From Byssothecium circinans (lineage: Eukaryota > Ascomycota > Dothideomycetes > Pleosporales > Massarinaceae): DNA of 64,000 nucleotides. Positions 23,345-34,848 of this stretch are shown one piece after another. Each line of letters starts with the position of its first letter. Within the stretch, counting starts at the first letter, position 1. The notes beneath the pieces were generated by a model. That model was not told the origin of the DNA, ran no database searches, and was given only the letters and a program-made list of their open reading frames with translations. The position numbers and the translations under genes were made by a program. The DNA is taken from assembly GCA_010015675.1 (NCBI GenBank), contig ML976996.1, positions 486,273-550,272 of the forward strand, given 5' to 3'.

Positions 23345-25812
23345 ATGCTTTCGGCCAGTCCAGTCACGCCAGGGACGCACAACCCGCTGTCGTATGCGAC
23401 CAGTCCGCCGCAGAGCGCCCGCTCGCAGACGTTTAAGAGGCCGGCCAGCAGCGACGACGATGAGCACGACGACAACGACAACACGCCACAGGGCCGCGCG
23501 CTGTCGAGGCGCAATACCGTTGTGAAGCGCGCCTGTAACGAGTGTCGCCAGCAAAAGGTGCGTATGTTGCTTCTTTGGAGAGAAAGTGAGGAGTGAGGTC
23601 GCAAGGGCGAGTGGAGGGAGAGCGCTGACACGCCACAGCTCAAGTGCAACGTCCAGCAGGATCCCTTTGTGAGCTGCGCGCGCTGTGTGAAGCAGCAGCT
23701 CAAGTGCGTCATCGAGCCCAACTTCAAGCGTGTGGGCAAGCGCACGCGCAATGCCGAGATGGAGAAGGAGATGGACTACCTGCGCGACCGTCTGGCCCTC
23801 TATGAGAGGACGCATGGGATGCTGCCGAACAACCACCAGCCGCCACAGCAGCAGCAACACCAACAGGCCATGTTCACTGCGCCGCAGCCCAAGATGGACC
23901 CTCGCTTTGCGCCCGGCCCGATTCAGACCGAGGACGACGCATTTCTGCAGACGCAACACCAGCAGGTAGCCGCGACGTCATTGCTGGACCTCCGGAGCGG
24001 GTCGCCCATGATGCACACACTCGAAAACGTGCGTCTTACGCCTTCACAAGTCACCGAGCTCTTCACTGAGTTTTTCGACCTCTACCACCCATTCTTGCCA
24101 TTCCTGGATCCGACTCGCTCCCCTGACGATGTCTGCTCCAAGGACAACAAGCTGCTCTTCTGGGCCATCATCAGCGTGGCTGCCCGTCACTACACCCGCG
24201 ACCCCACCCTCCTAAAGCGGCTCAAGGAGCCATTGACGGACCTGATATGGACCACCATCAAGGGACAGACCAACCACCACGTCGTCAAGGCGCTGTGCTT
24301 GCTCTGCTACTGGCCGCTTCCCCAGCACCGCACTGTGTCAGACCCCACCTTTATGCTCTGCGGCATCATGATGCAAGTGGCCACGCAGATAGGGCTGCAC
24401 CGACCTACCCATCCGCAGGACTTTTCCAGGAAGAAGGTGCGGCTGCAAGTAGAAGACATACAAGATCGCCGGCGCACTTGGGCGGTTTGCAACATCGTTG
24501 CACAAACGTAGGTTGTCGGTCTGCCTCCATCTTCAAACCGCTAATCGGTTCAGTGTCTCCACTGGTCATGGTCAGCCGTCCATTACCCTATATGATTCCA
24601 CGTTGGATTTCAAGACGGATGATGAGGATGACATGCGCATCATTACCCCTGATCTATTCGTACGGCTGCGTCAGGAGATGGCCGCCAGCCGCATCAACAG
24701 GCTACTCTATTCAACAAACAACTATCGGTTTGCCGAGGGTGCTGCGACTTCGTATATGAATTTGGAAGCAGATCGTCTAAAGGAAGAGCGCAGGACTCTT
24801 GATGGCGTCAATCAGAGTATGTCCCAAACATTCCCCTTTCAAACGACTCCTGGGGTTACGGCACCACGCTAACAGTGTTTGCAGGGCTAGAGGAACTCCA
24901 TCACTGCGCGGTGGCGCTGCATCTCCATCTCTATTCCTTCTTCAACAGGGAAGCACAGCTGGAGCGTCGATCGGATCTTCTCAACCTCTACTTTGCAGCC
25001 ACAGCGTTCCTAGACCGCGTCTTCGAATTGCAGCGAGACAACCAGCTAATATGCGCCCCATATCATATCATGCAGATGGCCTTGGCAGCAGGTTTCGCCC
25101 TCCTCAAACTGCTAAACTCCGACTTTGCCGGACGGCTGCCCAGCGAGGGCCGACAATATGTCCTGCAAACCATCGAAGCACTGAGGAAGTCGAAGGTCGA
25201 GACCAACGATCTCTTAGATCGCTTTGCAGAGGTTCTCGCTCAGCTATGGAAGGAGAGCTCTAGAGGGCGTAGTCTCCACAGCATGTCTCAATCGCCTGTA
25301 ATTGGCAATCCCGGAATGACGCCCATGTTCAATAGGGAAGTTCAGCCGCAACAGCAGCGAGGGCATCGTCGGGACAGCTCAAGTATGTGGAGAGATATTC
25401 GAGCCGCAATCTATGCTAACACATTGCAGCCATACTTGATAACCCTCTGGGTCTCATCGTACGAAGCCGTATGAGCATGAGCGTCGTCTTCGACTGCGTT
25501 TGGCGTTGGCGCGAATCTCAACTCAGCAACCCCGGCGAGCACCTCGACCAAATCGTCCGCGATAATCCGACCAATCCGGACAGTTCATCCAGTTCTACCC
25601 CACCTCCAGGCGTTATAGTCGAGAACCCTACGCACAGTCTCCCGAACTTTAATCCGCACTTGAACACCCTGAGCATGCCGCTGCAATTACCTAACGGACT
25701 TGCCAGTGCTAACAGCTACGAGTTCTTCGACTCGGTCAGTTGGATGCTCGAAGCGCAGAATGATTGGCAGGGGCAGTATGGAGGCGGGTTTCCCAATGAC
25801 TTTAGCTCCTAG
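23345..25812 (+). CDS. Zn2Cys6 transcription factor, LEU3/WAR1-like
   Basis: Five exons: 23345-23557, 23639-24507, 24554-24816, 24885-25382, 25430-25812; introns 46-81 nt; 741 aa. Binuclear zinc cluster at ~residues 63-96 (ACNECRQQK|LKCNVQ...SCARCVKQQLKC), with intron 1 splitting it between cysteines 2 and 3. A coiled segment follows (EKEMDYLRDRLALYE), then a Gln-rich stretch (PPQQQQHQQ) and the fungal-specific transcription factor middle region (ELFTEFFDLYHPFLPFLD; WAVCNIVAQTVSTGHGQPS). The ACxECRQQK start and the DRL linker resemble the LEU3/WAR1 group (branched-chain amino-acid or weak-acid response), but the target pathway cannot be told from sequence. Acts in the nucleus as a DNA-binding activator or repressor. 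Confidence 0.88.
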
Positions 25813-26692
25813 TAGGGTCAAGGTCCGCGTACCACCATATCCTTATGGTGTCGATCCAAGATCACGGGAGATTTCCATCGTCACTATTCGATCCGGTATA
25901 CGCATCTGTGTCAGAATCTAGGACTCTTACCACCGATTCCAGATGTGGGATTCGATGGCAATACATGGCCTCTGGCGGTACGCTCTCTATTATGAACATG
26001 GGTCCAAAAGTGACGCCTTTCCGCCCTCTTCTCGTCCACTACAGCAACGCCAGATGCCGATGATCCCAGTATGGAATTCATTCCCAATACGGGCCTCTCC
26101 TATAATCCGTAAGTACTTTCTTCCTTCAATTACCCCCTTTTTGTGCAAAAACTGCTTTGTCTTCTTGTTTGCATGCTGGGAGTCGGGGTTATCCTTCCTA
26201 TACCCTGGGCTACGGTCGTTTTCTCTTCATGATTAGCGCGGAGTCTGGCGTTTGTGGGAAGGTATGAAGAGCATGAGTTACTGTCGTATCGGTCGACATT
26301 CTATCTGGGAGGGTAGATACGATTCAATTTTCTCGAGGAATCAAGGAAGTAGCTATTCTATTGTATGTGCATGTAAATTTCAGATGTATGATCTAGCTTC
26401 CATGTCAAAAGTAGGGATACGCTTGTGCTGTGAGAGAAGAAAGCGAGCGCTCGATGTGGAAAGTACAGCCCGAGCTCATGGGGGAAGGAAGGAGTGAAGG
26501 AGCTCATTGATCGGTATCCGGCAAGGAAGCACCGCATGTGTACTCTTGCTTCGTTCCAGACGTGTGCCTGTCACCCGCTATCGGACGCAACACCATAAGC
26601 TCACACCAGTTGCCACACCCTCTTATCCATCACAATCCAGCCCACCTCTTTTTTCTCTCTACCCGCCTCATATCCCATCTCGCCACACCGCC
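25813..26692. other. intergenic, no gene seen
   Basis: 3' flank of the regulator and promoter of the next gene, both on +. Several overlapping short frames, none with recognisable features. Confidence 0.45.
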
Positions 26693-28621
26693 ATGACAAC
26701 CCCAACCCTAACCGCGCCCTCCCCACCCCCTCCCCACCCCGCGCCCCATGAAAGCGAACGCGACCGCACCCGCGCCTCCCACCTCGACAACCTCATCACC
26801 TCGCACATACTCACCGTCATAACGACGCTGCTCGTCCTGCTCATGCTCCTCTGGCACGCCTCCAGCTCGGACCTCATCAACGACTACGGCATGCCGAGGC
26901 AGTGGGAGAAGCAGTTTTTGAGGATGCAGTTTGAGGGTGGCTCGGGGGTGGTTTGGGGGGGTATGTTTGTTATGGTGCGTGTGGACCTTTCTGTGTGTGG
27001 GGATGTTGAGAGGGTGGGAGGGTGACGTTGGGGAACGAACCGTGGGGATGGGGAAGCGGGAGATGGGAGATGGGGGGAGATAACTTATGGGCAAAGGCTA
27101 ACGAATGGATAGATCCCGATTGATTTCCTCCACGCCCTGCTGGCACTGGGCTGGTACCACGGGTGTCGCTTTGAAAGGGGGGAAGATATGAGCGTAGTTA
27201 TCATCCCCGGGGCGGTCAGGGCGCGGGAATCGCGTCGCAGGGAAGCGGAACGGGAGAGAGAGAGGGAAGACGCAGAAGAAGCGGCGTCTATGACTGTGCT
27301 TTACTCTCCTTCTCCCCGGCCTTCACAGTCGACTACTAGAAGCACCACCACCAACAACAACAAAAACAACAACAACGACAAAAACGCAGGACAGCATCAT
27401 CCACCACCATCATCCCCATCATCCTCATACACGACAACCTCAGCCTCGGCATCGACGCTCGTATCCAACACGTCCCAAAAGTCTCACAACTCCCATAAGA
27501 AAGAGGAACGAGTACCCATCCCATTACCTCAACACGTCCCATCAACCATGCACCCACTCTTCTCAGCGAAACTCCCTCCTGGCCAGAAGTTCTGGGCCTT
27601 GTGTGGGTTCGACTGCTTGTTGATAGCACTGCTAGCTGCGCATGTAGGCATGTTCGTTACGCGGATGCCTACGAACCTGAAAGTCTGTGATAGGGATTTC
27701 GGGGTGTGGGGGAGTGAAGGTGAGTCTTTTCGTACTTCTATTCCCACTTCTATTCCCACTTCTATTCCCACTTCTATTCCCACTTCTATTCCCACTTCTA
27801 TTCCCACTTCTCCCTTCTCTCTTCTTCGTCTTCTGGGTTCTAGGTTCTAGGTCTTCACCTCTCCCTCACCGCTCCCCCTTACTCGTCATCACCATCCGCA
27901 CACCCCTCAAAGCGTGAACAAAGCGTGAAGAATCCCGCCAAAACAACAACCCGAATCCAACATTAACATCCCCCCTCCCCCTAAAACAGGAGACCCCACA
28001 CAAACCGACCGCATGAAAACAGCCCTCAACATGCAACACCGCTGCTACCGCATCAACGTCGACATCCACGTCGGCGGCGGCTTCGCCATGGCCGTCTGCA
28101 CGCTCCTCCTCGCTCTGCACGCGTTCCATCTCGTGTACCGCCTCTATGAGCGCAGGGAGTTTGGGCAGCGGGGGTTCGCCCCTGAGGGCGCTGGTGCGGG
28201 TGCGGATGACAAGCCGATGAAGAAAACTGTCGATGAGGAGAACGGGGATTATTTTCCGAAATCCAAGGGCATACCGACTGTAAAGCCGGAGACCGACATC
28301 CTGGGGCAAATTGATGGGGGATGCACCACCAACATTCACAGCACCAACACCACCACCGCCGCCGCCGCCGCCACTACGTCCCTGATCATCGACACCGAGA
28401 CTGGAATCCGCTTTCGCGACTGGAGTAGAGAGCGCGACGCCTGCACTTACGGTCGCGGATATCGCGGGAGGAGACAGTTTGGTAGCTTGGCGGATTACGG
28501 TAACGTTAATGGTGACGGCAGGAGTCATGGTCGTGGCCGAGGCGAGGGTGGGGACGGAGATGGTGATGGTGACGGGGCGGAGAGGTGGCGCGAAGTTTTA
28601 CTAGAGTGCTTGGTTCCTTGA
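26693..28621 (+). CDS. four-TM membrane protein of unknown function
   Basis: Exons 26693-26974, 27113-27719, 27990-28621; 506 aa. Four hydrophobic segments: ILTVITTLLVLLMLLWHA, the segment across intron 1 (GGMFVM|IPIDFLHALLALGW), FWALCGFDCLLIALLAAHVG and GGFAMAVCTLLLALHAFHLV. Between TM2 and TM3 lies a ~100-residue low-complexity cytoplasmic-type loop (Arg/Glu run then Ser/Thr/Asn-rich), and the C-terminus is Gly/Asp/Arg-rich. The M|I join at intron 1 preserves TM2, supporting the model. No family recognised. Intron 2 (270 nt) contains a 12-bp minisatellite. Confidence 0.72.
27734..27811. repeat. 12-bp minisatellite inside an intron
   Basis: Six perfect tandem copies of ACTTCTATTCCC (27734-27805) plus a partial copy, within intron 2 of the four-TM protein gene. 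Pyrimidine-rich on the sense strand. Confidence 0.95.
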
Positions 28622-29123
28622 CGTGAGTTGGGAGGGATAGGGTTCGGGATAGGGCAAGGGGAGAGCGGAGATAGATTGAAATGGTGGTTGTGGTTTTTGC
28701 GTTCCATTGCTTTGTTTTTATTTTGGTTGGTGTGTACACTGCACTGTATAAGAGCTGGGTTTCCGTCTGGGTGATGAAAAGTCCGTTATGCATAGGCTGA
28801 GGCCGAAGCTGAGTTTTGGATTGCTTAGTTCATGTTTAGACCAGAAAGGAAGGTTTATTGTCATGTTACAATGCTTCGGCTTAGGCTGAGGTTGAAGTAG
28901 ATAGGGGGTCAAGATTATTCAACTTCAACATGAAACGAAATACTCTCTATTCAGAAGATCAACTTGTCGGTATCATATTATGCCGCGCCATGCCCTGCCC
29001 TCCAAAAACACCTAAAGCTGTTACCAACGCCATGAAATGCTACACCCTACTACATATTATATGCTATGTACACGGTACTCGGCAACCGCCCATCTCCCCA
29101 GCCATTCTACCATCTCATCCCAT
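28622..29123. other. intergenic between convergent genes
   Basis: Separates the 3' ends of the membrane-protein gene (+) and PHO8 (-); should hold both terminators. Contains two similar GGCTGAGG motifs (28795 and 28882) but no clear element. Confidence 0.45.
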
Positions 29124-30958
29124 CTATTGCCCACAGTCACACCCCCTCCCATGCACTGCACCCCTCTTCCTATGATCCCCACCATAACTCAAATGCGTCT
29201 GCCCATCCAACCTCTCCCCCTCGCCCGGTACCTTCCCCATCCACCCCATCGTCGTCCCATTCGGCCCAGACGCCATCAACCCCACGCCCTTCTCCCTCAG
29301 TTCCTTTGTCACAGCCTCGACGTCCACCTTCAGATACTCCCTCAAGAAATCTCCCACCTCGGTATTCTCGTGGTTCCCCACAAGCGCAGCAGCGACGTTC
29401 GGATCCGAGGAGTAAATATTCACATCTGCGGCTGAGTGTCCATGGGTCGACCATCCCGTCTGCGAGCGCCGCGAGACGAGGTCGGAGAAGATGTAGAGTG
29501 CGATTTCGGGAGTGTCGAGAAGCTGCTGGATATCAGCGGGGGAGTAGTCGGTGATGCCTAGGCCTTTGGTGATGGAGTCTTCGAGGAATGTGCGTGTGGC
29601 GGAGGAGGATGGATCCGATTCTAGGTATTTGTGGTATTCTTGGTGCAGGCGTTCGGCGGAGTGGGAGACGTTGGATAGCGGGCCTGGGTACCAGACGTAT
29701 TCGGGGTAGGTGGCGTGGAGTTCTGGGTGGTGTTAGTGGGTGGTTATGGACAAGGGAAGGGGATAGGATACGTACGTCGTGCGACTGCTAGACCGCCGGT
29801 TTCATGGTCGGAGGTGGACACCATGACGCCCTGCGTGGAGTCCCTGTTGAGGAAATCGACAACGCTGGTGAAGGCTTTGTCGTAGGCGAGAACTTCGTGG
29901 ACTTGGGCGGCGGGATCGTTGTGGTGGCCTGCGTGATCGATGCGAGAGCCTTCAACCATGAGGAAGAAGCCCTTGTCGCTGTCTCTGGTCGCTTCGCTGA
30001 GAGCCTTGAGCGCAACCTCAGCCATCTCGTGTAGCGAGGGATAGATGTCGTTCTCGTTGCGGCGGTCAATTTCGTATGGGATATCCGTTTCGGCGAAGAG
30101 CCCGAGCATAGGAAATTTCAACGCGCTTCCACCCTTCAAATCGTCAAAAGCCTTGCGATCCGAAATGTAGTTGTACCCGTTCTTCTTCGCCAACTCCACG
30201 ACATCTTTATCGTCCGACCTACACGAACCCTCCGTCGTATTGGAAAGGAAATGACACCGTCCACCTCCGAGCATCAAATCGACAACCCTCCCCAGCGGAT
30301 AGTCTCCCACCATCTGTTCCGCAATGCGATCCTCCTCTATCCGCATATTAACATGGGCCGCAAAGCACGCAGGGGTCGCATCCGTAATCCTCGTCGTAAC
30401 CACCAACCCCGTCATATAACCCGCCTTCTTCGCCGCCTCCAGCACAGTCCCACACGGCTCATGATCCGGCGTCACCGAGATGGCGCCATTATAACTCTTC
30501 TGCGCGCACGAAAACGCCGTCGCCCCAGCCGCAGAATCCGTAATCAGAGACGACGAACTCCTCGTCCGACTCTGACCGATCATGTGCTTGTCAATGACCA
30601 ACTGCTCGCTCCACGGCGCGCCGTTCTGGAACTGCATGAAGCTCCGCGTCAGACTGAGGCTTGTCGGCCCCATGCCGTCCGAGACCATGAATATCAGATT
30701 CCGTTTCCCGCTCGGGTGTGGTGTGCTCGGTTTCGCATTGGCGGACTTGTTGAAGAGGACTGCGAGGACGACGACGAGGACGGTGGCGATGATGGCCCAT
30801 ACAAAGAGGCCGACTTCCCGCCAAAACCTCCATGTCCGTGGGCCCGAAGAGGAGCGATGTGTAGGCTGGCCAGTGAGGAGGGCGTCTTCTTCGGCGATGT
30901 CGCGTGAGTGTTCCGAGGACGGGCGGCCGGGGGAAAGGAGAGGACGGTCGCCAGCCAT
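29124..30958 (-). CDS. PHO8: vacuolar (repressible) alkaline phosphatase, PHO8-like
   Basis: Exons 30958-29776 and 29722-29124, intron 53 nt; 593 aa. Type II membrane protein: N-terminal cytoplasmic tail of ~45 residues, TM anchor (VGLFVWAIIATVLVVVLAVLF), then a lumenal alkaline phosphatase domain. Metal-binding and active-site landmarks: MVSDGMG near the start, nucleophile serine in LITDSAAGATAF, VEGSRIDHAGHHND and STSDHETGG. C-terminal histidine in TGWSTHGHSAADVNIY. It hydrolyses phosphate monoesters in the vacuole. An in-frame ATG at 31114 is upstream but adds sequence unlike the family. Fungal PHO8 is usually regulated by phosphate starvation; no site was verified here. Confidence 0.95.
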
Positions 30959-31461
30959 GGTGAAGACTTGAGGGGGACGATGCTCTCCAAACGCTGAGAA
31001 AGGAAAAGAAGATGAAGGAGTGCAGAAAGGACCAAGGGAGTGTGGTGGAGTTGGCCTCGTGCTTGCGACGTCAGTTGCGCTTCGGACGGAAAGGGTTAGT
31101 GGCTTGGCGGTCACTCGTTCTCCGTCTCCTTGTGAGGTGTGAGGTGTGAAGTGTGATCACATGCATCATCTGATATATCGAACCATCTTCTTGCCTTGTT
31201 CAGCACATGGGCAGTTAGAACCGCGTCGAATAGTTACTTGGCTGGTCTATGACCAACTTTCCTTCCCACTCCCAGCAGCATCATGAGCTTCACGATAACG
31301 ACAAAAGATCTAGTATCCTCACAGCTATACCATTCCTACGAAACTACCAAACACCTTCCAAATCTCAGTAACGACAGTGCATAACAAACCCAGATATACG
31401 CCAAACAATTACAACCAAGAGAATGGCAATACCAATTTCACCCCTAACACGCTCCCCACCC
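30959..31461. other. intergenic, PHO8 promoter side
   Basis: Upstream of PHO8 (-) and downstream of the DUF1996 gene (-). Contains TGTGAGGTGTGAGGTGTGAA (31131-31150), a short degenerate repeat. Nothing else recognised. Confidence 0.45.
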
Positions 31462-33054
31462 TCAAGCCGAGAACTCGCGAGCCTTCATCTGCATGGCACC
31501 TGGGAGATGGTCGAGCCCTGTTTACACACTATCAGCATCTTCGTCTCTCAAAGCGCGATACCTAGGAAACACTCACATCCGTCAATCTTGTCATTTACAA
31601 CAGGCTTAACCGAGCACCTGTTCGCCTCGGCCACACTCTGCGTCTTCAAGTTATTGCTGATCAAGCTCGTCGAGTCCATGGCCTTCTGCAGCGCATCGCC
31701 TTTCCATCCGAAAAGATACTATTTCCGTCGTCAGCAAAGTTCTCACAAATCATTCACATCTTTTCAACTAGGTTACTTACATCGCCGTGAGTACCATACC
31801 CCTTGCTATCATCAAAGCTCCACACAAACGGCTGGCTGCCGTCTGCGGGCCAAAGACTCTTATCATTGAACATGGTCGTGTTCCACATGGTCTCGTACGC
31901 GACTTGCGGCATGCGCACGGGGTGAGAGGCGGGGCAGGGGCCGGCGTTCTGGAAGGCGCCTTTGACGGTGCTGTACATGTGGTCTTGGTGGTTGGGGGAG
32001 TCGAGGTTCTTGCCGTCCCAGCAGGCGGGGAAATGGTGGATAGCCCTGAGATATGTCAGTGACGTGTTCGGAAAGGGATGAGGTGAGAAGGATACAACTG
32101 GGAGAATAGAGAGGGGAACGCACATGATACCAGCTGGGCAGGGCTGCTTGGGGAAGTCGTTCGTCTCGGAGCCGCGGGTCATGATGTCCTTGAGGCAAGT
32201 ATACCTCAATCCGGGATCTAGCAGTACAAAGTCAGCGCGTATCCTGCATACCGCTCATCTTGTTACCACTCACTCTTCCCATTAGTCGTCTGGGGAGTTC
32301 CAACAGTCATCCTGAATCCCGGCTTGAAGCTCGTAATCTTCGTCTTGCCGTTCGAGTTGAAGTCCTGCTGGAGATAATACACGGTCATGCCGCCCGTGAG
32401 GGAACCCAACAGCGCATTCGGGTACTGCGGCACGCGATGGTAGGAGCCGTTGCGGGCTTTAAAGAACAGAACTGCAGGGAGACACGTTAGAGAGAGTCTT
32501 TGTGGAGCATTATTTATTTATATCATGAACAATCGACTCACCAGCGGTCCAGTAGTTAGAGAAGTCCTCGCTGAAGGAGCATGTAGTGCAGGTAGCCTTT
32601 GCACCGATGTCGCCGGACATGGAGGCGTTGAATGCATTGCCGCCCACGATTTGGTGTAGATGGGCGGAGGGGAGAGAGCCGGGCTGTGGGTTGTTAGTTG
32701 GGATTGGTCGTGGGGTAGGGAAAAGATGGTCTTGACGATGAGAAGTTCTGTGAGAATTCGAAAAGGACCCTTTTTCGACAGGAATAGTTGTGGTCGAATT
32801 CGACGACAACTGAAAATCGACAGAAAGGTTCCAGTCAAACTCGACAAGAACCTCTTTCAGTCGGAATTCGCCAACAACTCCTCTCAACCAGAATCGATAG
32901 GAACAACAGAACGGCAGATCGGACAGAAACCATTCTAAAAACATACCTCAACAACAGGATCCAAACGCTGCACCGACAACGTCGCACACCCGAACCGGAT
33001 ATATGCCTGCGACGGCGCAACGAGCGCAAGGGCAATGGTAAACCACTTCATCAT
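31462..33054 (-). CDS. secreted DUF1996 protein
   Basis: Seven exons: 33054-32947, 32683-32542, 32471-32274, 32217-32124, 32045-31781, 31718-31577, 31517-31462; 334 aa; phases all agree. Signal peptide MMKWFTIALALVAPSQA, then the DUF1996 hallmarks: IRFGCATLSVQRLDP, PSAHLHQIVGGNAF, GGMTVYYLQ, CPAGIMAIHHFPACWDGKN, DHMYS and VWSFDDSKGYGTHGDYLFGWKG. Conserved HxHQxxGG and cysteines suggest a secreted fold with a metal or sugar site; members occur across filamentous fungi and are often cell-wall or extracellular proteins. Enzymatic role unknown. The first intron (263 nt) is much longer than the others. Confidence 0.9.
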
Positions 33055-34012
33055 TCCTTCCCTCTTCTTTTCTTTTCTGGCGTACGGTAACCCAAAAGGT
33101 TTGAAAAAGGCCGATAACGATTCACAAAGACGTCAAAAGACCAACAGCAACAGCAGCAGCAACGACTATTCCCCCAACCTCCCCTCACCCATATATAAAA
33201 ACAAGCCTCCTCCCCCAACGCCCCTCCCATCGCATCCCCCAGCTGCCGAATCGCCCCCCAAGCCCCGGCACTCCCCCCCTAAATTGCCCCAAACGTCCTC
33301 GCAACCAACTGAACCAACCACCATTATACTATTAAAGTGCGTCCCAAGGAACCGTATAAAGTCCACTGAGGACGCATCCCAGACGAGTAATATACAGTCT
33401 CAATCTGGGGTTACACGATCCTCTTTGCCGACAGTACTCGGCAATAAAGCCCCGATCCCGCGTCTTTATTCGCTGCGAGGGGGCTGTATGGGTTTTTCGT
33501 TTTAATGTGTCGTGATTTCTGATATCGAGGAGATGATGCTGATGCACCTGCACCTGCACCTCGCGTTTGCTGTTTCTATGGGATGGAGGGTCATATCTGC
33601 GTGGTAATGAGCGTGTGCATGCATGCGGGTCGGGGAAACGTCGCGTGGCAATGCAGAGCGAAATGAAGGAAGGATGCTGCGCGCCGATGAAGCCGAGCAG
33701 GCTCCAAGGTCTTTTGATAAAGCTGCACTTCGAGACCAGTGAGGCGGGTTAGCATGGTCCCCGTTTTGCTGATAAGCAGGCTGCAAAAGGTCCCGTGTGA
33801 AACCTGCAAAAGCAGGCAGATGGGCAAGAGGGGGAGAGAGACATGGGAAGAGCGAGTTCAGCAATATCGAAATTGTTATGTACTTGGTGAAAAGATGCAT
33901 ACCCCAAGACGGGTGTATGCTAGTAAGATGAGATACAAGAAACGTCATCTATTGACAAGCATCGTCATCGCTGACAGGTCTCTACCTGTGTCGCCTGAGT
34001 TGATTATCGAAA
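33055..34012. other. 958-bp intergenic region
   Basis: Promoter of the DUF1996 gene (C-rich TATATAAAA box at about 33190-33198, ~140 bp upstream of its ATG) and the 3' side of the cupredoxin gene. Short open frames only; none supported. Confidence 0.5.
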
Positions 34013-34848
34013 TCAAGGAGCGGGAGGAGGGGGGTTAGCGGGAGCTGGAGGTGGAGGCGGAGGCTCTGCAGCCGCTGCTGGCGGTGCTGCTGGTGGTGCA
34101 GCTGCTTTGTCTTCGGGCGGCGCGGGTACAAAGCTGGAGATCTCGTTAGTTATACTATCGAATCTTATACTGAAGAATGAAACGTACGCAGCTTGAGCCA
34201 AAGCAAGTTTCCCCGCTGTCCCACCAACAACAGCCTTCCCATCCACACTCTTGTCTGTAGCCTGTGCATTCTTCACGAAGTCGACGACTTGCTGACTACT
34301 CTTCCTAATGTGTTTGTTAGCCTGGATGTGCGACTGACCAACTCACCGTGCAATAACAATGAAAATATAGCACTTACGGATTTATCACCATAACCTGACC
34401 CTCCTGACAATGCGGCCCCGTCGCACAAAAGATAAACATCGGCTCTGCGCTCGTAACCGGCATGTTAAAAGTCCCGACCTCAGTCTGACCATCGGTAAGC
34501 GGAATATGGCCAGAATGCATGCCACCGTCAAGCGCCGTGCATGGCGCTCCTTCAGTCGACTGCGTGGCCGTGTGGTTACCGTTGCTGAATTGGAACTGCA
34601 CGATATCTCCTACGGCGGCAACGAGAGAGTTGGGTGCGAATGTATCTTGCGGACCGCCAACAACAACGGTAAGAGCTTGCGCGCGGGCTTTGAGGTTTGC
34701 TGGGGGATAGTCAGAGAGGACAATAGGGGAGAGAAGGCCAACGGAATGGGAGTGCACCTTTGAGGCCTGAGTTTCCCCAATAAGGATCCGGATTCGGAAC
34801 GGCGCTGACGGACCCAGCCAGAAGGAGGGAAGTGATGAAAAGATTCAT
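34013..34848 (-). CDS. secreted cupredoxin-domain protein
   Basis: Exons 34848-34758, 34699-34378, 34304-34188, 34133-34013; introns 54-73 nt; 216 aa. Signal peptide MNLFITSLLLAGSVSA. One cupredoxin domain (~residues 35-135): VVVGGPQDTFAPNSLVAAVG, a first ligand in FSNGNHTATQS, and the C-terminal copper loop IFCATGPHCQEGQVMVI with Cys and His but no clear Met ligand at the usual spacing. The tail is Ala/Pro-rich (PPAAPPAAAAEPPPPPPAP), with no obvious GPI signal. This matches the fungal extracellular Ser/Pro-rich cupredoxins found in infection and stress secretomes. The role of the copper site is inferred. Confidence 0.85.

Noticed and set aside
23162..23959. 265-codon frame antisense to the Zn2Cys6 regulator
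   Set aside because: Shadow of GC-rich coding sequence; the sense strand carries the clear zinc cluster and consistent introns.
31462..34848. DUF1996 and cupredoxin genes as part of a secretion cluster
   Set aside because: They are on the same strand and near each other, but have separate promoters ~0.96 kb apart and no shared motif was found.
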